The position numbers and the translations under genes were made by a program. From positions 24,942,224 through 25,006,223 of the forward strand of contig CM025849.1 of assembly GCA_003952965.2 (NCBI GenBank): 64,000 bases of DNA. Direction: 5' to 3'. Below the pieces are notes generated by a model, which was not told where the DNA came from, did no database searches, and was given only the letters and a program-made list of their open reading frames with translations. Each line of letters starts with the position of its first letter. The stretch's first letter is position 1. This document shows, piece after piece, positions 56,150 through 64,000 of the stretch. Source of the stretch: Morella rubra (Eukaryota > Streptophyta > Magnoliopsida > Fagales > Myricaceae).

Positions 56150-59100
56150 TTGTATAAAAAAACATATCTAAAAAAAATGTGGAATAAACTTTATTTAAAA
56201 ACTTCAATAAATCTCTTTTAATAAAACTTAATACTCTTTTAGAATACAAAGACAAATCTAAACATGATTAAACTCAAACTAGAGTCAGACATTTCTAGTG
56301 GGAGGGAATGCACACATGATCCGATAAATTTATATTTTGGATTTTCTTGGGGTCTAAAAATAAATTCCTTGCTTCGACAATCAATACTCACGTAATTAGA
56401 TGCTTGCCAATCCACCCCTAGGATAACATCGAATCCATGCATGTTCAATACAACTAGATCTGCTAGAAGCACTCTTTCATCTATACTTATTGGATAACCT
56501 CTAATCACCCTCTTACATATGATAGAACTCCCTGACGGAGTAACTACTGCCAAAATTTTCTCTAATTGTTGAGTCTCAACACCACATGTTCTAAGATATC
56601 TAATAGCCACAAAAGAGTGGGTTGCCTTATCAACGAGCTCACTAAAATTTTTCACTTCAAACCCAACGACCCTATCATAAATCCTCGAGTTAAGGCCATC
56701 TTCAAATTTCCAAGACGTCTTTACTTCATTTGGAATCAGGTAGAGTGCAATGTGAGAGAGCTCCACAAACTTAGATGCATATTGTTGGACCGTCATCGAA
56801 CCTTAATTTCGAGTAGAAAATTCTCTTGCCTTAGCTTCCCTTATTGATTTGGGAAAATAACACTCGAAAAATACTTAAACCTTTTTCCACGTAATAGCTG
56901 CTTTCCCAGGCTCCTACTCCAAAAGCAATTTCCTTGAATTCCACCATAACCAGTTGTATTACCTCACGTAACCCTCCAACAGTGTTCAAGTTGGTTCTGA
57001 TATTGTTCTCTTCGGTCTAACCCGAGTTTTCACCATTATTCAAATTATTCGGATTCCAATAGTTACGACGTGGGCTATTAACTAATGTTCAAAATTTCTT
57101 ATCAAAATATAATTAAACAATTATAACATACAATTTCAAACAAATAACAAGCAATTTCAAACAAACAACCTAATCTACCCGATCCTATCCTCACAACTCT
57201 CAACCAATCCTATTCCCCTTTTATTGTCTACAAACCTAATAGTTGCTTTGATACCAAACTGTCAAACCTTAGAGGGTGTAAACAAATAGAATGTATGTAG
57301 AATAAACTTTATTTAAAAACTTCAATAAATCTCTTTTAATAAAACTTAAAAACTCTTTTAGAATACAAAGACAAATCTAAACATGATTAGACTCAAACTA
57401 GAGTCAGACATTTATTCTAATAATCTCTCAACTACCCGCCCACGTGCCATCTAATCCTGGTTATCGACACACTCCTGATCAACATCTGAAAATAAAGAAA
57501 ACAATAGCGGGTGAGTTCGACAACTCAGTAAGCAAGATCATTATAGTGTGTATCCCATGAGCCACACTGTAATAGTAAGAGACAAAATATTTAAAATCTT
57601 TCCAAATTCTTGAAAGCTATTTTTGACAATTTCAATAAAATAGTTTTATCTATGTAAGATATACTATAGAAAATTAGTTTTATCTATATAAGAAATCAAA
57701 ACAGTTTTATCCACATAATACCATAGAAAATCATTTTTATCTGTATAAGAAATCCTTTGGCAATAACTGTGGGTCACGTTTACCCCGTGACAGGGTTGTG
57801 CAGTTGCTACCTAGTTTGGGGATCAGCCAAACTAAGCCAATACTATGGGTAGAATTCTTCCTTACTAAGGCTTGGCCATGTCCAAGTGTGCACTCAGTAA
57901 GAATCTACAAAATAAAGCTACTCCGTTTCCAAAATGGGTGCACTCAATAGGTTGTAATTGGTACCAATTTGCTGTCTTTGTAACTCTAGGCCTCAGGGTT
58001 AAAATACATATATAACATAAAATAAATATTACTTTAAACTTTGTATCTTTCTCTTCTTTTCATGAAATATCATGCACAAATCTTGAATAACAATAAATAT
58101 CAAAAAGCTTTGATTTAAACATGAAAACATCATGAAATATCATCACAAATCTTGAATAACAATAAATATCAAAAAGCTTTGTTTTAAAAATTGAAAACAT
58201 CATGAAATATCATTGGACATAAAAATAGGCTCATGTTTACACATTTCATGCTATAATCTTTGACAATTTTATCATAAAGTAATGCACATAAAACTCCAAG
58301 GGTTTTCAATAAAACATGCAATTTTCAAATATCACCTCGTCTTTTTGAAAAATCTAGCATAATAACCCGCTTACCTGGATCCTCAAGCAAATAAGCCTCT
58401 GACTTAGCACCTATCAATAAAAAATTTAACGTATTATAATACGCAAACGGAAACACAAATGACACTCTAAATCTGCCTGACAGGATTAAATCCGAAATTC
58501 ACTGGTCAGATCCTAAAATATAACTTACCTATCTCTTCCCTAAAATCCCAAATTAAAATATGTTCTTCCCTAAGATGTTGTAAAATTTCATATCCAGATT
58601 CCTGTACAACTCAGCCAATAAAATCGACATTCACCTCTGTTCACGGAGTCAAACTATACCTGAATAATTCGGTACTCATCTTCCAAAATTCATAAAGATC
58701 TATTCCGATATCCAAAAATCCCGAAATTTATACCAAAGACTCATATATGTGTTATAAAGATACCTATAAAATTTCATGCGAAATTCGAAGCCTAGCTATG
58801 TCATCCGGTTTAAAATCCAATCTGTATCACAGATCTTTCTCAGCAATTTCGATTTCTCTAAGCTAAATTCCGATTTTCAAAACCATACCAATACATCTCC
58901 AAAAATTACAAACTTTAACCAATCTTCCTACAGATGTCTAGTTGAAATATCCAAAAATCATAATTTTTTAACTTCTAGCTATAAAAAATAATTCAATCTC
59001 TACTCAGATCAAGAACCTGAATTTTCCTGAACAAATCTTGAACCCAAATTTCAATTACTCCAAGAAACCCATTAAAACTATTTCAAAATCTTGAAATAAT

Positions 59101-59527
59101 TAGGGCTAGATCTAGACACCCTATGTTTGATCTCTCATAAAAGAATACAAATAAAATATCAAGAAATTCGAAATACCTGAATTTGCTTCAAGAAATTTCG
59201 TCTAGATTGTTGAAAGCAAGAAAACCCTTCTTTTTCCTCTTGTTGGTTAAAAGTGTGGTGCAAAAATTAAAACCAATATGTAAATCTATATATAGACTCA
59301 CACTAGTAATAGACTCCCTTTAAAACTCTAAAAATTTTAATTTTAAAAATCTTTAAAGGATTGATAGAACCTTAATTAAATCGCTGAACACATTGCGACA
59401 TATATAAACTAATTGTGTTGTGTTTTTGTATTCACAATTAATCAATCAATGCTTTGAGCAAGAAAATATATCTTCGAACATCAATTTGTACAATAATGAA
59501 CGCGAAAAGAATATATAACGTATGGTA
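56150..59527 (-). mobile_element. Ty3/gypsy gag-protease fossil with LTR remains (copy B)
   Basis: The same gag-protease region (56239-56796) and LTR pieces (about 56165-56292 and 57297-57420) as in copy A. Copy B also keeps the primer-binding site: TGCTTTGATACCA at 57244-57256, the reverse of TGGTATCAAAGCA, which pairs with initiator Met-tRNA, next to an LTR end (TTTGACA, minus strand). LTR-like sequence continues to about 59527, where copy A has a copia LTR fragment instead. Broken and old. Confidence 0.75.
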
Positions 59528-59864
59528 AAACTCGATATTCTGAATCATATGTTTGATTTAATTCTAACATTATTGTTACATTTCTATCTCTGAATCCTAC
59601 GGGCGAAGTTAGGGACGAAATTTTTACGCACCACAAAATTGGGTTCGTCCCTAAAGGTTTCCTACCATCACTCCCGCCAAATTAGAGACAAATTTAATGA
59701 AGATGACTAGATTTCGTCAATAAATGGGGACAAAATTTATATTTCATCTCTAACAAATTTTGTTAGGGATGAACATCATTTCGTCTCTAAAAGTAAAGAT
59801 TTGGGGACGATTTTGGTGACATCCCCCACAAAATGCATCCGCAAAGGCCAAAAATGGTGTAGTG
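59528..59864 (+). mobile_element. CACTA-type 3' end, family 2 (copy B)
   Basis: Counterpart of 28736-29071, with intact terminus GGCCAAAAATGGTGTAGTG at 59846-59864. Confidence 0.75.
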
Positions 59865-60139
59865 ATATTTTCTATAAATGAAAAAAAAAAACTCACTGAT
59901 TTTGAGAGAATAACGCAGACTACTTATTTAACACGCACGACACTTATACTTTCTTATTCATTTTTTCTATGCAGAACACAGTAGCTGTTGGAAAATTACA
60001 CCCTTGTCTAAATTACGAATACACGCTTTCTGCATCTTAGGCTGCGTATGTTTTGACTGAATATATTTTCATGCAAAATATTTTCAAAAAATATGTGTTT
60101 GGTAGGGGCCAAAAAAAAAAGAGTCAAAGGAAAATCAGT

Positions 60140-61140
60140 GACCAGGATTAGGTCATGGGCGTTGCATGAAACTGGATCTAGCAAATTTCATATTAATAAT
60201 GACAGGAACAATAATGTATGGACAATTAATCCAAGATCATCATGATACACAAATATGAAATTATCATGTCTTTAGTATTATTTTGTATGTGTGGACAATG
60301 TGTTTAGTATTGTTTTCATTTGATGGAAACTAAACAATTGTTTAGTATTCGATTATGTTAGAACACATTAGAACATACAAGATTCAAATGTGTACAAATT
60401 GAATTGCACAAATGATTGTTGAATTCGAACACCATTAAACGGTATCGAGTTCATGTTTCCAATGATAATCAAACATAAACCAACACAAATGAATATGTTA
60501 TTCAAGCACACAACAAATACACGTTTTACACTACGAGATATTTTCGAACGTCATCATTACAATACGAATAGCAACTATGCCCGCGATTAGCAATTGGATA
60601 TTATTCGAATGATCGCTACTTACATGACAACTAATATACGTTTTATACAGATGGATTGTGTTCTAACGTTTTCACTACAAAACAAACATCAACTAATGAA
60701 CGTGTGTGATCAATTGTTGAATCCCTTTCGAATGATGGTTTGACGCATGTTCGAATATATTCAAATGTATATTAGGGACAAAAGTAGCCGATGCAAATTT
60801 GATCCTCGTTCGAATACTTTCAAACAAAAATGTGACAAAATCATCCCTAAAAGTGTACTTTCGGTTCTTAAACATTGCATAGAATCAAACGTTAAATAGG
60901 GATGAAAACTACCCCCGCCAAAGAAAATTATATTCGAATGCATTCGAACATTAGCTTGTTGTGTTCGTCTCTAAAATTCCTTTTCAAGGACGCATGAAAA
61001 TTTTCTTCTCTAAATACCCTTTAGCCACGGCGCTACAGTGACGACAAGGAGTTGAATTATTTTTGTATCTAAAGATCGTTAGAGACAAAATTTTGACCGT
61101 CAGGGACTTTTTGTCCCCTGTGGCCAAAAATGGTGTAGTG
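60140..61140 (+). repeat. truncated family-1 CACTA 3' end (copy B)
   Basis: Counterpart of 29349-30347, terminus at 61122-61140. Confidence 0.8.
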
Positions 61141-63446
61141 TAATTCTGTCAATCATACATACATTTGACCAAGTGAATTAATTGTTTAGATTCTTTTTGG
61201 ATTTATTTTTACCCACAATCAAATCTTTTAGGTACCTTAGATCTTCTATCCTATCCCCGGGGCACAAGCATTATGACCAAGAAAATTGTCATGCTGACGT
61301 GAGATTGGGGATACGTCGCGCGGTGGATGGGTAATTTGTAGTTGTCCATTTAATGTTATAGTCAGAAGTTTTAAGGGTATTGCGGTGTGCTAACATAGTT
61401 GGGATTAGGCCTTTTAATTATGGCAGTGAGCGAGTGATAAGCTTTTGATTTATAAATTCTGTAGTTTCAGATCAAAATTTAAGTCACATGATAAAAATTG
61501 TGGTGGTAAGTGAGTGATAGGCTTTTGGGAAACAAGGGTATTCTAAACAATTATCTGCTCAGCACTATCTTTCGGGACCGGTACTATATGACTCATTCAT
61601 ATGTGCTAGAAAAGGGAAAATTTTCGATCTTGAAACTTCGGTAATAACTGATTGAGTGTGATCTGCTCTTACATTATGGATGACTGAAGCACTACTCTCT
61701 GACTGGAGTTAACGCCAGTAAGAGTTGAGCTACCGATAGATTACGATCATCAATAAATTTCTTTCATGATTAAGCAAAAAGTTATTGATATATGTTTTTT
61801 CTTAATATATTTCTCGATGGACAACGATATCATTCATCTTCCCTTGTGCAGCCAATTAAACTACTTTCTTTTATTAAGCGGAAAAAACACTACTTTCTTG
61901 CGATTAATGTCCCGGTGGTCCTCTGCCCGCTCCTCTGTCACTTTTTGTCATGGACCTCATGGTCCATTCGTGTGGGTGTAGACGATCTTTTGGAAAATTG
62001 GGTACGAGGTGCTCGACTTCTCTACTTCTCCACGATTGGAACTGCCATTTTTGGTCGAGATATCTCCTAGTCTTTAGACCCACTTAAAATTTACTGGCTT
62101 TTTGCCCCATTTAGATGAAGCCTTTATAGCCAATTGGAACATTACCTTCCAGTCAATAGATGTATAGTTCTTTAGACTTTAAATGGTACTATAATGTAGT
62201 TTATGCCCCTATATTTGTATCCGGCTTCTGAAAGTCGTTTGTATTTTCCGTAAGGAGTAGATCACCGTTGGAGTCTATTGAGAGTAATACCAGTTCATCA
62301 CATGATAAATCCCACCAGTCTTGGCGTTCCTCTAGCGATGATGGAAATCACCGTTAGTTTAGGAAATACAAATATTTTGTATATTTGTCAACTTTCCTTT
62401 CAGTCAAAGATTGTACATATCTTTTCAATATATATACGACAACTGTGTAGCCCAAACCATTATCAGAGTCTAAAATTTTAACCTTGCTCATTGCTGTCCA
62501 CAATTGAAGGCTTGTCATTCTTGTCAAAATCAACTTCTGTCTGAGGGCCGGTAAGCCTTGATCTGAAGCATGACTTGCGGGAGCTGAGGGAGCTTGATCT
62601 GAGGCATCCCCCGAGGATACTCTGACAGGCTCATTTTTTAGCATTGTGTGGAGCACACAAATATTCGATTTACTAGGTCTTAGCTAAGTCGTCTCCCAAT
62701 TTGTCTCCCAATTCACACCTCCTATTAACTTTTCCACCAGTGTCTCTGCACCGGCCCACTTGGCAATGCAAGTCATCAGTCTATGTGAACAAAAATACTC
62801 TTCTTTTCCCGTCTACCACGCTAAGTGTTCAAATCACAAATCAGCCTCAACCAAAATCTCTTTTTCGCGCCGGCAATCAAGTCCACCGCGCTTGAGTTAT
62901 GTCCTACATGTTACATCGGCACATACCGTGTCCTTTCTTCCTACATGCATATTGGTGGGTAGTACAGGAATCCTACTATTTTCCCTTCCACTCAGATGAT
63001 GTTCCAAATTTCCAATCATATATATACATGCACTGCTCCCCTTCTTATGTAAATGTTCTTTCGAATTCTCTGGTCTTTAATTGACAAGTTAATATATACC
63101 GCTGCTTGTACTCGTAAACAAAATTTTGATCCAAGTGCGCAAAATGCTTCAGAAACTTCCAAACAAAAACTTGATTGTTGATCTAATATAAAAATGGTCT
63201 AATTAAAAAGTTAGATCCAACACAAAAATAAAGAGCAAGACAATATATGGAATTAATCCGGCATCCGTTACTGAAATATATAAATTATAGAACACCCACT
63301 TCAGAGACACAAAAAGAGTTTGACCAAACTTGAGTCGGGGGAGAGAAGAAAATGAGAGAGAATAAAAGATCTGAACTGATTAAAAACAAACAAACAAACA
63401 CACGGGAGACATAAGTTGTGATTTCTAGAAGAAGAAGATCCTAAAC
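61141..63446. other. downstream flank of RLP-C, non-coding, with the empty CACTA site
   Basis: The fullest version of the RLP downstream flank. It keeps the part (61341-62190) deleted beside RLP-A and RLP-B. The single TAC at 62143-62145 is the unoccupied target of the Pack-CACTA in copy A. After 62582 the sequence is outside the tandem duplication. No gene. Confidence 0.75.
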
Positions 63447-64000
63447 TTAAAGTCTTCTTCTATGCAATCTACGCCAAGACACAGCCAATGCCACATAGAT
63501 TCGATCTTTTACATTGTCCAGGAATCGAAAATATACAAATCTCCAGTTGCTGTTGAAAGCAATAGGACCACAAATTCCCCAAAATCCAGTAATGAAGCCA
63601 AGCACCACACTGATATGATGCCATGGGATTGCAATTCCATTTTCTTCATGCAGAACTTCCTTGTCTCTCTCCTTGCGAGTAATATCAGCACACTCATTTG
63701 GAAGTGGAGGGCCACAAAGTGCAAGATTGCCCACATATGCAGAGGCATCAAAGCTCTGAAGCTGAGTGCCTAATGGTATTGCTCCCTGCCGTTTATTGTT
63801 TGCAACGCTGAACTTTTTCAAGAAACGCAACTTAGCTAGTGAAGCTGGTATTTCGCCATACAGCCGATTTGAAGAGAGGTCCAAAAACTCCAAGTTTGTG
63901 AGCTCCGATAGTTGGTCAGAAATGTTGCCTGAGAAGTTGTTATGCATATTCAGTTCACGAAGCTGATTCAAACGACCGATTGGAGAAATTAAGATTGGAG
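63447..64000 (-). pseudogene. RLP-C: LRR receptor-like protein, 3' part, internally deleted, cut by window edge
   Basis: The minus-strand frame is open from the edge to TAA at 63447. It covers the LRRs LEFLDLSSNRLYGEIPASLA and FLKKFSVANNKRQGAIPLG, the cap LALCGPPLPNEC, the membrane helix (HHISVVLGFITGFWGICGPI), and the tail SNWRFVYFRFLDNVKDRIYV ending LHRRRL. At about 63977 the sequence jumps from the LRR18 region to the LRR10 region (ATTGGAGAAATTAAG), so about 691 bp present in A and B (12862-13552; 44967-45657) are absent. That length is not a multiple of three. It differs from A and B at more positions than they differ from each other, so it is the older paralogue. Confidence 0.85.

Larger units (their letters stand above)
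36344..62582 (+). repeat. tandem segmental duplication, copy B
   Basis: Direct repeat of 3515-36343 without the 4.58-kb Pack-CACTA and the 1.5-kb LTR/CACTA insertion, and with its own small losses. It is followed without a break by the unduplicated flank of RLP-C. Confidence 0.93.

Noticed and set aside
1-64000. tRNA, rRNA or organellar insertions
   Set aside because: No cloverleaf-like or rRNA-like stretch was recognised by eye. A dedicated RNA search was not possible here.

Overview
The window is nuclear DNA of a flowering plant, most likely a eudicot. It is AT-rich and has GT-AG split genes, plant leucine-rich-repeat receptor-like protein (RLP) genes, a plant NEK kinase fragment and plant-type transposons. 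Nothing points to an organelle or a microbe. Species cannot be named from the sequence.

Layout. (1) 1-3761: the 3' part of a Ty3/gypsy retroelement fossil that looks TAT-like. It carries an antisense extra ORF and, back to back with it, an F-box-like ORF, and ends in an LTR. (2) 3515-36343 and 36344-62582 are two direct tandem copies (A and B) of one segment, about 26-28 kb without later insertions and nearly identical by eye. Each copy holds, in order: decayed 3' fragments of RLP genes; the 3' half of a CACTA (En/Spm) transposon with TNP2-type and TNPA/Ptta-type remains, split by a Ty1/copia-like LTR that itself contains a MITE; one near-complete RLP gene on the minus strand; a 5' fragment of another RLP; non-coding CACTA remnants and a nest of LTR pieces; a non-coding element rich in CGATCGATC motifs; a plant-transposon ORF; a Ty3/gypsy gag-protease fossil; and two further CACTA 3' ends. 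(3) 62583-64000: unduplicated right flank with the 3' end of a third RLP gene (C) that runs off the window.

The most informative element is at 31321-35904 in copy A. It is a complete CACTA-type transposon with perfect 12-bp termini and a TAC target duplication. It carries seven exons of a NEK5/NEK6-like protein kinase with introns in place (a Pack-CACTA). The matching site in copy B is cleanly empty, so the insertion post-dates the tandem duplication.

The RLP genes share an unusual design. The ectodomain resembles the PSY1R/AtRLP2 group, including its island before the last four repeats, while the membrane segment and short tail look like the Cf/EIX type. They lack a kinase domain. Copies A and B are disrupted at different places, several of them one-base losses in short runs, so some may be sequence errors. 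Copy C has lost about 691 bp of repeats. As written, no copy has an uninterrupted full-length frame. The cluster looks like an evolving defence- or peptide-receptor locus built by at least two rounds of duplication.
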